A stretch of DNA of 64,000 nucleotides, taken from positions 31,872,719-31,936,718 of the forward strand of contig NC_054882.1 of NCBI RefSeq assembly GCF_018320785.1. The letters are read 5' to 3'. The notes beneath the pieces were generated by a model. That model was not told the DNA's origin, did not search any database, and saw only the letters and a program-made list of their open reading frames with translations. Origin of the DNA: Cheilinus undulatus (taxonomy: Eukaryota > Chordata > Actinopteri > Labriformes > Labridae). Position 1 is the stretch's first letter, and the number at the start of each line of letters is the position of its first letter. The position numbers and the translations under genes were made by a program. Of the stretch, positions 38,001 to 48,254 are shown piece after piece.

Positions 38001-41000
38001 GAAATGTTGCTACAGAAATAAAAGAGTCAGACTGAGTGATCCAACATGAGAAAGAACACCTACCCCGATGGTGCCAGTCTTCAGTTTGAATTTGCTTCCT
38101 CCCTTCATGGCTCCAAACAGTGGTAAAGTCTTTTTAGGCTTCTCTGGCTCTGAGCTTCCACTATCAAAACAAAACACAGCAAATAATTTGTTTAAATGTG
38201 GCCTTATATGCATGAAAAAAATAAAAGATTCTATTAAAACACCACTACCAACACCAAAGGTGCTGTAAAACACATATCCTTTATGGTACATGTGCTGATA
38301 TTTTAGTATTTTGCTTGATTTTTTAGCATTACTCATTAATTGTAGTACTGTGCTCAACCTCGGCAGCAGTGAAGGCATTTGTGCAGGCCGTGTGAGCTCA
38401 ACAAGTTTCTTCAGCTTCTGAGCTTCTTTGCGTAAATCCGCAACATGCACGTGAAGCTTCCTGCGCTCCACAGCGTCCATCGCTGCATCTTTGCGGACTG
38501 CAGTCATGAAGGCGTCTAGCGGGTCCTCGGTGGACGAGCCGGAGGAGTCTGAGAGGAGGAATGAGACATACAATTACACGAGGAGAACATGCATCTGTAG
38601 GTAGAGTGGCATCTATCCAGAGAACAGAGAACGCCCAGGCCATCATGACTCACCTCCTCTACCCGCACTGAGCTTTTTCTGAGTCTCTGCCAGCTCCCTC
38701 TCCACCTCTGACAGTTTGGCCACCTACATGAAAATCAAACACATGAATTTAACCACAGAAACATACAGTATGTTTAACAGTATAAGTGCACTTTAATGCA
38801 CATAACACCAAAGAGTGGTTTTCAAAGCCAGGCCAAAGTGATTCTTGTATTATTTTCAGCAAAAAGAGCTGCTACAGAGGTCATATCTGACCGAGGAGAC
38901 AGGCAGCTCTATGAGATGTTTCATCTTCAGAGGATTTAAAGAAGTAAATATTTCAGGACCTGTGGCACTCTGACATAACATTTCTAGATTTAAGATCAGA
39001 AGAGCAGCATCCTTGCATAAAAATCCATTGGGTATTCGACACTGTATTGGTTTACCGTTCAGATCAGCCATTATCAGTCCTCCTAACAACCATCAGCAAA
39101 TAATGTGGCATTAAAAGATATCAGTAGCCAGTGTTTTATCTGTTGTGTCAAATCAATTTACCTAAGCCATTGCAGTGTCTCCCTGCAGCCACAGTGCTCT
39201 TTAATGTTTAATTTTACTTTTAAAAAATCACAGACAGCTTAGAAAAGTCTAAAGTCAACTGCATCTTGTGTTGCCACACATTTACCTTTTCACTGTCCCC
39301 TTTGGGGCTGCAGTCATCGAATCTTTTTGTAATCGACAACTCTATCAAGTCTTCTGCCGATTAATCAAGTACTCTAACAACAAATATTGCATTTCTAAAT
39401 CAATTCCTTTTGCTTTTTTTCAAGAGAAGTAGTACTATACAAATGAGAAAAGAATGTGGGTCCCTTAAATGGACTACTTGTATGTTAAAAGTAGGTATTA
39501 CAAGGTTATCTAAACAAAAAAATCTAAGATAGTTCTGATGGAAATTCAAACTTATTAAAGTTAAAAGGAAAGGAAGTTAAATAATTCCATTAGATTATGC
39601 CATAATTGAGGTTTAGGGATAATCTCCCAGGAAATTTTGGCAGCCAATACTTTCTTTCTGATATTGTAGTTTATTTCTATTTTCACTTTGCCACTGAGGT
39701 AAAGAAACACTAAACCATTTTAACGTCATTTATTTCAAGCATTAGTGTAATATGTTACATTCTAGCAAGAAATAAATCTCCATTATCCACACAGAGGTCT
39801 GATGATGTCTTAAAGCTGGACATTTACATTCCAAAAATTTGATGTATTTCTCAAAGGGTGTTCACTTTTAATTTTTGCAGCCACATTTTTTTTGATCCAC
39901 AGTTACTTTTTAGCACCATATCTGGATCTGGGGACAAGTTTTAAGGTAAGCTGCATCCGTGATCTGTTAAATCCTGACTGTATGATGATGAACTCTGACC
40001 TACTTTGTCTCTCTGTCTCATTCACTGTTAGTAGCAACAACGTTTCTATTTGACTGGCATCTAATCATCAAAATGCAGTCTTATGAGATGCTTCGGGGGG
40101 GCCAAACGATTTTGAAAAAATATGCTGAAACAAAGATGTGCAGGCGCTGAATTTTAAATCAATTGTATGACGTGCACATGCAGAATAGAGAGAGAGAGAG
40201 AGAGAGGGAGAAAGCACCTGAACGAGACTTGAGTGATGAAGCTTGTCTCCTGTAAAACTGTCGGGTCAATCAGTAAAGTCTAAGGGATTCCCTGCAGTCT
40301 GCAGACACAAACTGACCATTACCTCGTATGAGTGAGTGGTGCAGGCTGCGTGTAATCTCGGAAATTTGCGTACTTTCACCCGTTAAAGGCTCTTCAATCT
40401 CTGTAGAAAACTTTGTTTTTCTTTATTTAAACCTTTTTTATGATAAAATATCGCTACAACACTGGCATAGTGCTGCATTTGCCATTATTCCACAGTCAGT
40501 GGATGCATAAAAAACGCAGCAGGACAAGTGCCTGTCAAAATGAATGCATCATTTTCTTTCTCTTCCCTCATGATTTTTACACAGCGCAGTGCATAGTCTT
40601 TACTGCATGTTACGCTATAATAACAGTGAAAACAGGTACTTTGTGCCACACAAATAACCATCCGTGTGTAACACAGCGCCATGTCCAAGCTTACACCACA
40701 GGTATATATAGACACATGGCTGATTTAAGCGAAGCCTCAAAGCAGATAATTTGCCTCGATGAATTTTTTTATTCTAATCGCTCTAATAATTCGAGGAATC
40801 GTTTCAGCCCTAGTTCCCTTGATTCATTTTGAATCTATAACAAGTTCTCTTTTCCATGGTTACGTTCATGTTAGAATATACATATGAGAGCACATCCGTA
40901 GCTAACCAGGAAGTCAAATACCCTTAGTTTAAGACAGGAGAAAAATCAACAAGACCATTTTTAATGCAAGTAGTGAAATTCATAAATGTGAATATAAGGA

Positions 41001-44000
41001 TGCTATTAATTGCAATTAACTACAAAAATTCTGAGATTAATCAGATCAGTGCAAATCTAATATCAATAATAGTTTAAGAAGCAAAGGTTTTAGTAAATAA
41101 AACTGACTATTGCTCAGCACCACCCTAACCCCCCTTTTTTTTGGCAGATGCACCTTTATCAGGGTTTTTGTAAGTAAGTGCAGTTTCCTGGAGATAAAAA
41201 CATTTCGAGCTGGAAGCCTTGATGGGTATGAAATGAAGACATCCATCCATCCATTATCTACACTGCTCAGCCTATTTGGGGTCATGAGAGGCTGAACCCT
41301 ATTCCAGCTGTCACTGGATGAGAGGCTGGTTACATGCCGGACTGGCTGGCTGTCGATCACACGGCTGACACAGAGAGACACACAACCAGGCACACTTGCA
41401 CCTGTGGTGAATTTAGAGTCAACAATGGACCTAATGAGCATGTGTTTTTGGAGGAGGCAGGAGTACCTGGAGAGAACCCACGCATGCACAGGGAGAACAA
41501 GCAAACCCCACTCAGACCCTGTCTGACTGGAGTTCAAAGCAGAAGCCTTCTTACTGTGAGGCAACCCCTTTTCTGCTGTGGAACCTGATATCATTACCTT
41601 GCTGTTTAAAATGACACTTACAAAAGAAAACAGAGGCTCAGCCACTAAAATAAAATTCCAGACTAAAACATCAACATTTGCTGGATCACCTGCCATCTTA
41701 TTTAGTAGAGATATCCCTAATCCAGTCACAGTCATGCATTTTGCATTTGAGGATTTGAGGTATATGTCTTGAAATTACTGAATGGATTACCGTTTAGTTA
41801 TTATACAGACATTCATTTCCCCCTGAGAATCTGCCTCAATAACTTAAGCTATCCTTTAACTTTTCATTTCCTGTTGCCGTTGACTCACAAGGTGGACTTA
41901 TCGAAGTAGTGACAGTACCGATTTATGACCAAATACATTTAAGTATAACCACAATCTAAACACACTGAGCACAAGCCAGTTTCTATTCCTACAGAAAAAC
42001 AATCATTGAAACAATCAGTGACTTGTTCCCTACAGATTTAAACTTATTCCCAATAGAGGCTTCCAGCAGTTTATGCCCACAGAATGCATTTGGAAAGGGG
42101 AGCTAAACAAAAGAAGTTTCATTTGGCACTTCTACCTGCCATAGATGATTGAAATAGGGCCCTTTGTATTATTTTAATACATCTAATTCAGCAGTTCCAA
42201 ACCTTTCTCTCCTTGGAGCCCCCCCTACTTCTATCTAAGACCTGCATGATGAAAATAAGATGTGCTGCTGTTAAAAACAACTATCATTTCAATTGTTTCA
42301 TTGCTAAAACCTGAAGCAAGAAGATCCACAAATTTTTCTTACCAAAGTCCTCTGAATAAAATATTCAACAATAAGCTATCATGGTTTTAGTTTAGCTGTG
42401 AAAATCCAATTTTGACAAACTCAGAGCAGCCATAAAAGGCCACAGGTGATTGCCCCTAGTCATGCATTTTAACTGAAGGATATTTATACCAGTGAGTCAT
42501 AGGTCTCAGGCCGCTCCTCAATCTTCCCCGCCTTCTTCATCCTCTCTTGCCTCTTCCTCTCCACAGTGCCAGTTCGATCCAGGAATGTGTCGTCATCACT
42601 GTCATAGTAGTCCTCATCTTCCCAGTTCTTCTTCTTACGCTTCCGGGACACTACAAATACAGCAGAAACGGAATATAAAATATTAATGCAATCATAATAA
42701 CTACAGGCTGTTACTTCTCCTGAGGGTGGTTCATAAAAACCTTCATGGAGCAGAGAACGCACCTGCCTCCTGGCGCAGAAGCCCTCTGGCTTCCAGCATT
42801 CGACAAGCCTCCAGGCAGCACTGGATGGCTGCTTCTTTCTTCTTCCCTGCGTGGGTTACCTCTGCGACCAGCTGTCGGCCCACAGCATCATCCACTGGGA
42901 GCCTAGCAGGAACATCATCATGACATTTGTAACTCTATACACAACCTCTCTAAAAACAACACAGCATGTTTTGTTGCTTTATACAGTAATATATTTGGGG
43001 ACTTACTTTATTCTGCAGAGCCAGCTGCCGTGGCTTTTGTCCTCATACTCAAACTCCAGCTCCTCTCCTAGAATAAAAGATGGCAACAAAAAGAACTGAA
43101 GGAACCATGTAAACATCTAAGAAGAACCAGTAAACATAAGTTAGTATTCTTACCCTCCCGGTCGTAGAAACCCTGCAGAGCTTTCTTTGGGTCTTTCAGG
43201 TACGCTGCTTCCTGGTCCTCATGGAACTCTGTTGAGAAAGGGTTTTCCTCGTTCTCGTCTTCCTCTGCGACAGCTTCCTCAGCTGCAGGTCCACAACAGG
43301 AGAGAACACATGGGTTAGCATGCATCTTTTGCTAAACATCAGGGTAAATATATCCACAAAATACTGTACAGCTCGATCCAACAACTTTGAAAAGCTCACC
43401 CATTCCCCACGAACAGCCCGAGTCTTCAGACGGTTTGCTCTGGCCCTTGTTGCTTTTCTCTTCCTCGTCTTCCTCCTTCTCCTCATCGTCATCAGAACCA
43501 TCTCCCATCATCCTCTTCTCCAGCTCCTCCCTCTGTTTTCTGGCCTTCTCCCTCAGCTCTGTCACTGTCAGCTCAGACTCCTCTTCCTCATCAAACTCTG
43601 GGCCCTGTGAGAAAAATGTGAGGGAAAACTTCAGATTGTGTAGCATCATAGAAGTTCTCCTTGCATTTTCCTTGGTTTTTGGAAAATAGCTTTTTCAATT
43701 TCTTTTGAGGGAACTCCACTAGCTCAGCGTTGTGGTTCTATAATACTAATTCACACATAATACACATTACAATTTTACTGCTTTGAAACAAGGCATATTG
43801 GGAAAAAAACATATGATTGCAGGGAGATTCTTTAGGAAGACAAAACATCTGAGATGTTCAAGATTAAAGGAGTGCTTTAGTGCGATTTTTTTCCTAACAT
43901 ATTTCATCTTCATCAAATATTGGATCATTCAGTTGGTCTTCTTGCAACATGTTGGTATCTAACCTACCTTACCACATGGCCCACACAGCCTAGACAGCCA

Positions 44001-46045
44001 CCTTCAACAGACCCAAGCTTCATACATGCAGGTAGTGACAATGCTGATACCACCTTCCCTAACACCACTCGTAACTGTAACTACAGAAAGACAACTATTC
44101 CTGTAAGAACACACACATGAAACTAAAAAGTACAAAAGAGAAAATGAGAAAGATTAGAAGCAAGGGTGTGAGAGAGAGAGAGAGCTTAGCAACAGGGTTG
44201 GGAGGCAGATCTCAGGGTCAGGTGCCCAGATGTGGGCTAACATGCACCTCTGCCTGGCATGGCTTGATGCTCTACCTCCCCCTACTCCCTCATTTTCATG
44301 AAAGAAGAGAAAAAACAGCAGATCATGAGAAACTAATGAATAGAGGAGTTAAGGGGTTTTGTCAACCTTTATTTTTGCCCTCAGCTTGCATTATCCATCT
44401 TCATCCAAAACCACCAACTGGTCTGAACTGCATCATCTCCTTAACTGTCTTTCACAGACTCTGTCCCTGCACATCCAGCTTTCTAAATAATGAAACTGCT
44501 GACCATCCCACTTCTAATGGACAAGTCCTAACTTTCCATCCTCACTGTTCAGCTTCTGCTCCTAAATCTGCATATCTAAGCTTCTTTGTAGCCAAAATAT
44601 CAGCTATAAATAGCAGCACAAATGTTCCTGTCGGCTGATACTGATGTCATACTTATAATATAGCACAACTATTGATGTCTATTGTTTGTTTAAAAAATAT
44701 ACATCCTGCTACTCACCTATTGTCATGATTCGAACTGGACATTTTGAAATAGAAAAATTAATTTCCAGCAATTAAGTTACAGCAGAATCTTAACCAGGAT
44801 AAAATATGAGTTACAGTGCATGTGGAAAAAAGAACTGGATAGAAGCAAGTTAATGGGATGAAATATAAGAAAATATGCATGGAGAACCTAACATAAATAA
44901 AATGGGTTCATTGAATTTTTGACATTTTCAATGTAGAGCCACACTTACTGTGTATACGTGTTATGTACCTACTGGTTTAACCAAACACTTCTTACATCAA
45001 CTTTAGTAATTCTAATGTGTTTAATTGAGAAAAGACAATTGTGTTTCATTACATAAACAAATGTGCCCCTATCTTGTGTCTTATTGCAGTTAGAGATGTC
45101 AAATTCGTCCCAAGCTGGCCTCAGAAGCTGGTATAATCATGAATAACATGCCCTACTCTGATGATGGCTGATGGGGGTATGATTACAATTCAATGAGTGA
45201 ATCTGATATACCTGCAGGATAAAAAGCCTCGTGCTCCCACCAAACTTCAGAACATGTCCCACTTTCAGTCTGATGTAGGTCTTTGGGGGAATCTTGTTCT
45301 TGTTCACCACAGTCCCGTGTGTGCTGCCCAGGTCGTGGATATAAAACCCCCTCTCCTCCCCCACGGACTCCCCCTCTCCGGCCTCTCCGCGGTACTGAAT
45401 CACAGCGTGGTACCTGGAGATGGAGGGATGCTCCAAAGAGACGTCACATACAGGTAAACGTCCAACCACAAAGTAACTCCTCTGTGTGAGGGGCACCGTG
45501 TCCACTATGGCGCCGTTTTTAAGGATTTCAAGAGCATACGGGATATCTGGTGCTGAGCCTCCCCAGGATGGCTCTGTGTACGGAATAGGGGGGAATTTAC
45601 CAGCCGGGGGACCTTTAGGGAGAACACGGGGTTTGGATTCTGGTTTGGTTTTGACAGGAGCCCCCATCTTGTCTTTGCCGCCCTTTGTATCATCTTCTTG
45701 GGCTTTTACAGCTGGTGTGCTTTCACTCGCAGGATCCGAAGAGTCTTCGCTACAAGCCTCCACAATCTCAGCTTTGTTGTTTTCTGTCAAACTTTTGTTT
45801 TCAGCTTCTTTGTGCTTAACTGGAGCCGCGGTGCTGGTAGAGCTGCGTTTACTGGTGAGGGAAGGTGCGGCAAAAAGAGCCGGTTTCTTAAAAGTGTCCT
45901 CTATTTCTGGTTCCGTTTTGTTTGAGTCTTTCTTTTCGGGTTCACTTCCATTTTCCTTGGCCGAGCACTCGTCGGTTTCCATTGCTGAATTAATTTCTTC
46001 ATCCGTAGTTTTAACATACACGTCTGGCTGTAGGGTAGCGGCCAT
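32022..46045 (-). CDS. slc4a1ap: Kanadaptin (SLC4A1 adaptor protein), 14 coding exons, complete
   Basis: A nuclear protein first described as an adaptor of the anion exchanger kAE1; its cellular role is still unsettled. Coding segments on the minus strand, in transcript order: 46045-45212, 43604-43400, 43282-43154, 43067-43007, 42902-42763, 42650-42490, 38723-38654, 38548-38359, 38160-38064, 37942-37702, 33112-33011, 32895-32834, 32750-32681, 32071-32022. All have AG acceptors and GT donors, and phases match at every junction, giving 2412 nt (803 residues plus stop), close to the human length of about 796. Domains: acidic/Ser-rich N-terminus (1-150); FHA domain (about 190-275) with GR at 195-196, SISRYH at 208-213 and GSTHGT at 240-245; kanadaptin-type dsRNA-binding fold (about 377-457) with [10 protein letters not shown] at 429-438; basic RKRKKK near 459; the family block [19 protein letters not shown] (608-626); and C-terminus [14 protein letters not shown]...DKYGY. 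Identity rests on remembered similarity to the human protein. Confidence 0.96.
32681..32750 (-). CDS. slc4a1ap: slc4a1ap coding exon 13
   Basis: Acceptor TGTCCACAG, phase 0 in and phase 1 out, donor GTAAAA. It codes for [20 protein letters not shown] plus PPA, matching the conserved human C-terminal segment [14 protein letters not shown]. Confidence 0.95.
32834..32895 (-). CDS. slc4a1ap: slc4a1ap coding exon 12
   Basis: Codes for [21 protein letters not shown]; donor GTAACA in phase 0. Two in-frame acceptors nine nucleotides apart are possible: CCCACAG (exon from 32895) and CCGGCAG (exon from 32886), differing by three residues. The longer form is used here. Confidence 0.85.
33011..33112 (-). 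CDS. slc4a1ap: slc4a1ap coding exon 11
   Basis: Acceptor ATATTAG, phase 1 in and phase 1 out, donor GTAAGA. It codes for a Ser/Glu/Lys-rich, poorly conserved linker ending [10 protein letters not shown]. Support comes from phase agreement with exons 10 and 12 and from the splice sites. The preceding intron (33113-37701) is filled with nested transposons. Confidence 0.85.
33727..34599. mobile_element. hAT-like element, itself carrying a nested insertion
   Basis: Left end TAGTGATGTGTCGTTTGTGA and right end ATTCCCATCCCTA, with GAGCCGGCTCTT near the right end, are typical of a fish hAT-type element. The segment 33961-34286 is a separate inverted-repeat element inside it. Confidence 0.65.
33961..34286. 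mobile_element. Miniature element with 38-bp inverted repeats and telomere-like core
   Basis: The ends are inverted copies of 38 bp with one mismatch (33961-33998 and 34249-34286); each contains two ATTATGTAAT palindromic motifs around CGCCGC. The short direct repeat AGGTGT flanks both sides. The core holds two diverged copies of a block of about 110 bp (CCTAACC...AGGACTTA...GGGCTC...GTAT-CCTAC...TTGCCCTAA) rich in CCCTAA telomere-like units. No coding capacity. Confidence 0.85.
35147..36625. mobile_element. hAT-like element, 1.48 kb
   Basis: Left end CAGAGGTCGCATTAATCG and right end (minus strand) CAGAGGTTGCGCTGGAC; both are followed by CCGTCATT sub-terminal motifs. Flanking 8-mers GGTGAGCC and GTTGAGAC agree at six of eight positions, consistent with a decayed hAT target duplication. 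The 116-codon open frame at 36009-36359 inside it has no recognisable transposase motif. Confidence 0.7.
37702..37942 (-). CDS. slc4a1ap: slc4a1ap coding exon 10 (acidic region)
   Basis: Acceptor CTTGTAG, phase 0 in and phase 1 out, donor GTAAGA. It codes for [19 protein letters not shown], a Glu-rich run (about 654-668) and a Ser-rich tail. The Glu run is low-complexity and variable in length between species. Confidence 0.93.
38064..38160 (-). CDS. slc4a1ap: slc4a1ap coding exon 9 ([11 protein letters not shown] block)
   Basis: Acceptor TTTTGATAG, phase 2 in and phase 0 out, donor GTAGGT. It codes for [11 protein letters not shown] followed by [19 protein letters not shown], nearly identical to human and the strongest single proof of identity. 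Confidence 0.95.
38359..38548 (-). CDS. slc4a1ap: slc4a1ap coding exon 8
   Basis: Acceptor CTCTCAG, phase 1 in, phase 2 out, donor GTTGAG. It codes for [15 protein letters not shown] and a long charged helical segment [20 protein letters not shown], then PAQMPSLLP. The donor is non-consensus at +3 but is the only GT that keeps phase with exon 9. Confidence 0.9.
38654..38723 (-). CDS. slc4a1ap: slc4a1ap coding exon 7
   Basis: A 70-nt exon: acceptor TTCATGTAG, codons for [20 protein letters not shown], donor GTGAGT in phase 1. The heptad-like spacing suggests the start of a coiled coil, matching human VAKLNDAERELSEI. Confidence 0.92.
39303..40812. mobile_element. hAT-like element, 1.5 kb, in slc4a1ap intron 6
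   Basis: The ends are TGGGGCTGCAGTCATCGAAT at the left and, on the minus strand, TAGGGCTGAAACGATTCCTC at the right. The flanking 8-mers GTCCCCTT (39295-39302) and GTTCCCTT (40813-40820) match at seven of eight positions, the size expected for hAT. The interior has a (GA)n run near 40181-40208. Open frames inside are short and unrecognisable, so it is probably non-autonomous. Confidence 0.82.
40181..40208 (+). repeat. (GA)n microsatellite
   Basis: An almost pure AG dinucleotide run inside the hAT-like element of slc4a1ap intron 6. Confidence 0.75.
41236..41580 (-). repeat. LINE 3' end fragment with (ATCC)n tail
   Basis: CATCCATCCATTATCTACAC, GGGGTCATGAGAGGCTGAAC, AATTTAGAGTCAACAATGGA, CTGGAGAGAACCCACGC and CTTCTTACTGTGAGGCAACC are ordered landmarks of a common fish LINE 3' region. 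The ATCC tail lies at the low-coordinate end, so the element reads on the minus strand. The 229-codon minus-strand open frame across it is not a host gene. Confidence 0.78.
42490..42650 (-). CDS. slc4a1ap: slc4a1ap coding exon 6
   Basis: Acceptor TTTGTAG, phase 1 in and phase 0 out, donor GTATAA (weaker than consensus). It codes for a basic RKRKKK cluster that could serve as a nuclear localisation signal, then [20 protein letters not shown], among the most conserved parts of the family, ending PETYDSL. The following intron (38724-42489) holds the hAT-like element at 39303-40812. Confidence 0.95.
42763..42902 (-). CDS. slc4a1ap: slc4a1ap coding exon 5 (dsRBD end)
   Basis: Acceptor CTGCTAG, phase 2 in and phase 1 out, donor GTGCGT. 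It codes for [16 protein letters not shown], then the [10 protein letters not shown] helix and LLRQEA. The lysine cluster followed by a helix is the dsRBD signature region. Confidence 0.93.
43007..43067 (-). CDS. slc4a1ap: slc4a1ap coding exon 4 (dsRBD middle)
   Basis: A 61-nt exon too short to show as an open frame. The acceptor ATTCTAG precedes codons for [20 protein letters not shown]; the donor is GTAAGT in phase 2. It is recognised by its match to the human EELEYEFDE...STWLCRV segment and by restoring the frame between exons 3 and 5. Confidence 0.93.
43154..43282 (-). CDS. slc4a1ap: slc4a1ap coding exon 3 (dsRBD start)
   Basis: Acceptor CTGCAG, phase 1 in and phase 1 out, donor GTAAGA. 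It codes for [16 protein letters not shown] and then [14 protein letters not shown], the start of the kanadaptin dsRNA-binding-type fold. Confidence 0.94.
43400..43604 (-). CDS. slc4a1ap: slc4a1ap coding exon 2
   Basis: The acceptor TTCTCACAG is followed by [14 protein letters not shown]; the exon ends at CSWGMG in phase 1 with donor GTGAGC. It carries an acidic Asp/Glu-rich stretch and a charged, probably helical [16 protein letters not shown] segment, as in the human protein. Confidence 0.94.
43605..45211 (-). other. slc4a1ap intron 1
   Basis: Non-coding. It contains a short GA-rich run near 44171-44186 and no complete mobile element that I can name. A 173-codon plus-strand open frame at 44117-44638 shows no domain, no compositional signal and no splice context, so I treat it as chance. 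Confidence 0.7.
45212..46045 (-). CDS. slc4a1ap: slc4a1ap coding exon 1 (start codon, FHA domain)
   Basis: Codes for residues 1-278 and ends in phase 0 after RLFILQ, where the donor GTATATCAG follows. The open frame runs on into the intron for 24 codons and must not be read as protein. The whole FHA phosphopeptide-binding domain sits in this exon. The ATG at 46045 is the first in frame and lies in AACATGGCCGC, a good initiation context that also resembles a YY1 site. Confidence 0.96.
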
Positions 46046-46345
46046 GTTTATTTGGTGCGACTCTTAAATTTGCTCGGGTCTTCTGTGCTTTTTAAGATTT
46101 ACCAAATACTGTTATTAAACTTGGTTATCCGTCAAAAAGTTATTTAAAAAACACGAATCAATAAAAAGAGTTTAAATGTTGAATAATTTATTGCAATATT
46201 GCTGTCTAAGTAAGAGACTCCGAGTGGAACCAACATTTTTTTCCTGTTATCCACCCGAGCTGTTTACAAGAACGACAAAGGTACTTCCTGCACAACTTCC
46301 TTGGCTCCAAACGTTGACAGACTGAACATTTACCGCTATTTGAAT
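46046..46345. promoter_or_regulatory. Shared slc4a1ap / supt7l divergent promoter
   Basis: Only 300 bp separate the minus-strand slc4a1ap ATG from the first plus-strand supt7l splice donor, so both transcription start sites must lie here. Two ACTTCC cores (46283-46288 and 46295-46300) are ETS/GABP-type sites, common in bidirectional housekeeping promoters. I see no clear TATA box, and CpG density is modest. The head-to-head pairing matches the human locus. Exact start sites are inferred. Confidence 0.75.
46300..46345 (+). other. supt7l: supt7l noncoding first exon (5' end approximate)
   Basis: The sequence ends at a consensus donor (GAAT then GTGAGTAA, cut after 46345) and the next acceptor in the gene is CTCTCCTAG at 48254. 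The exon has no ATG. Its 5' limit is a guess because the start site cannot be read from sequence. Confidence 0.6.
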
Positions 46346-47092
46346 GTGAGTAAAACTGGCGTTTAAATATTTATATATAGATATTTTCATATTAAACGAC
46401 TTACATAAATCAAGCACACCACGCTAGCTGACTGTGGCTCTAAAGAAAGATGTATGTGTTACATCGTGCTGTCATGCATTCACTAACGTAAACACACCTC
46501 CAAACACAAACCTGTGCTACTATTTTTTCATTATAACTTATGGACATGCACAATATCGACTTTGCAGTTGACGCAAGCCGATGCAGTTGTCTCTATTTTA
46601 GATGCATCTTCTTGCTTTTGCAGTTTTTTTTCTACCATCACTCACTTGCAATTACCACTATCTAATAGTTTTGTTATGTCGGCGGTGCCATCCGGTAACA
46701 GAAGTTAGTTGCTTTAAAATGTCAATGGTTTGTCAAATGTATGCCAAAAGCCATGGGCGCCTTCCTGGAATTAAAGACTTCTATCGTCTTAGCATTGCTG
46801 TCAAACAATGGTTGTTGTGTTTGTTAAAATAACACCTAATTCACAACTAAATAATCTCTGATTTATTAACCATCAGTTGTATCTTAAACTTCAGAAGGGC
46901 TCAATACAAATACAATACAGTAAAAAATGTGCTAATCATTGTAAGTGCAATCTAGACAGTGTGCAGGAGTTGGCTTGCAGCTGGTAATTAAAAAAAATAC
47001 ATCGGGTGCCTAGTACTTCAGAATATCAATATGATCAGATTTTTGTCCTATGTTGCTAGTATTATACTTAAAGCCATTTGTTTTTCCTATTA

Positions 47093-47460
47093 CAGCAGAG
47101 GTTTCCAAACTTTCTAGCCTGTGATCCCAGAACAACGCTCGCAGAGACTGGGGACCTCCACTGTCTTGAAAAATGCTTGATGTTGTGCACAGCCATGCAC
47201 ATTCACAAATAATTGTGTGCACACTAGCCAACATTTTGACATTTTAAAACATTACTTTAATTTCTGCATGAATCTCAGCTATTGGTTTTATTTTAAATTG
47301 TACCAGTTTTACGTTAATATTTTTTTTACAATAACTGGTAAAATATACAACTTGGAATTATTCAATCCTGTTATTTGTTTTTGGAAGGCATTTGGCAACC
47401 CCCTTTTAGTGTCCTGTGACCCCCAGGGGGTCCCAACCCCCCTTTTAGGACCACTGCTGT
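47093..47460. repeat. hAT-like miniature element
   Basis: Left CAGCAGAGGTTTCCAAACTT and right AGGACCACTGCTG form imperfect inverted ends. The right part has CCTGTGACCCCCAGGGGGTC, typical of this fish family. No clean 8-bp duplication is visible. Lies in supt7l intron 1. Confidence 0.65.
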
Positions 47461-47913
47461 GCAAGGTCAATCTGTGACACTCTAACATATATATTTTTTA
47501 AAACCCTGATAAAATCAAACTCATGAATAGCTTTTTTTCCTGTATGATTGAGTTGGCTGGCCCTCATTGACCCCTCATAAATAAAATCATTGGCATATTC
47601 TTGTTAAAAGTCTATACTCAGTGCTTCCAATATATATTGTGTGATTTTATTCTTATGAAAAGTGCTGAAAGCTACAGTAATAACCATGTGACTCAGTTGT
47701 AGACTTACTTTTACTATCTGCCCCAAAAGTGCATTTGGAAAGCAGTTAAATGAGTCTTAGATCAGCTGCTCCTGCAACCTTGAATCTGCTACAGGAAACT
47801 AAGTGTGACCTGCAGCCAACAACAAGTCTCCTTTTGGTTCAATGTTGGTTGACCTATGTTTGTGATAGTTTTTATTTTTTATGTCTGTAACTTTCTAAAT
47901 TGTGCTGTCACCT

Positions 47914-47995
47914 GTCTTGGCCAGGGTACTCTTGGGAATGAGGTTCTTTATCTCAATGAGGCTTTCGTAGTTTAAAACATTAAAAATAAATAATC
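47914..47995 (+). repeat. Non-LTR 3' end fragment (TGTCTTGGCCAGG family)
   Basis: CTGTCTTGGCCAGGGTACTC, AATGAGGTTCTTTATCTCAA and AATAAATAATC tail; colinear with 21688-21770. Confidence 0.6.
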
Positions 47996-48254
47996 AAATA
48001 AAAACATCTAAAAATTCTGGTGTCATGGTGAACCAAGTGTTTAGTCTGCAACCATAAAAATTGGTGTAATATTCACAGATCAGCCAGAACATTTTAACAA
48101 CTTTGATTGACCAAGATTCGCAAGCCAGCTTGAGTTAATTTAGATTTGTGTCTAAACATCTCCAATTTTGAAAGCTTCCTTTCCTAAATCTAAGTTAATA
48201 TCAAGCTTCTCTTTAGTAACTGACATCTTTTCTACATTTTTAACCCTCTCCTAG

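Noticed and set aside
37758..38021. Ser-rich plus-strand open frame
   Set aside because: It is the antisense shadow of the Glu-rich exon 10 of slc4a1ap.
41046..41735. 229-codon open frame on the minus strand
   Set aside because: It runs through a LINE 3' fragment and AT-rich flanks within slc4a1ap intron 6; the translation shows no domain and follows non-coding repeat sequence.
43196..43689. Several open frames on both strands near exons 2 and 3 of slc4a1ap
   Set aside because: They are other-frame shadows of the acidic coding exons.
44117..44638. 173-codon plus-strand open frame opposite slc4a1ap intron 1
   Set aside because: No recognisable motif, no promoter or splice context, composition typical of chance.
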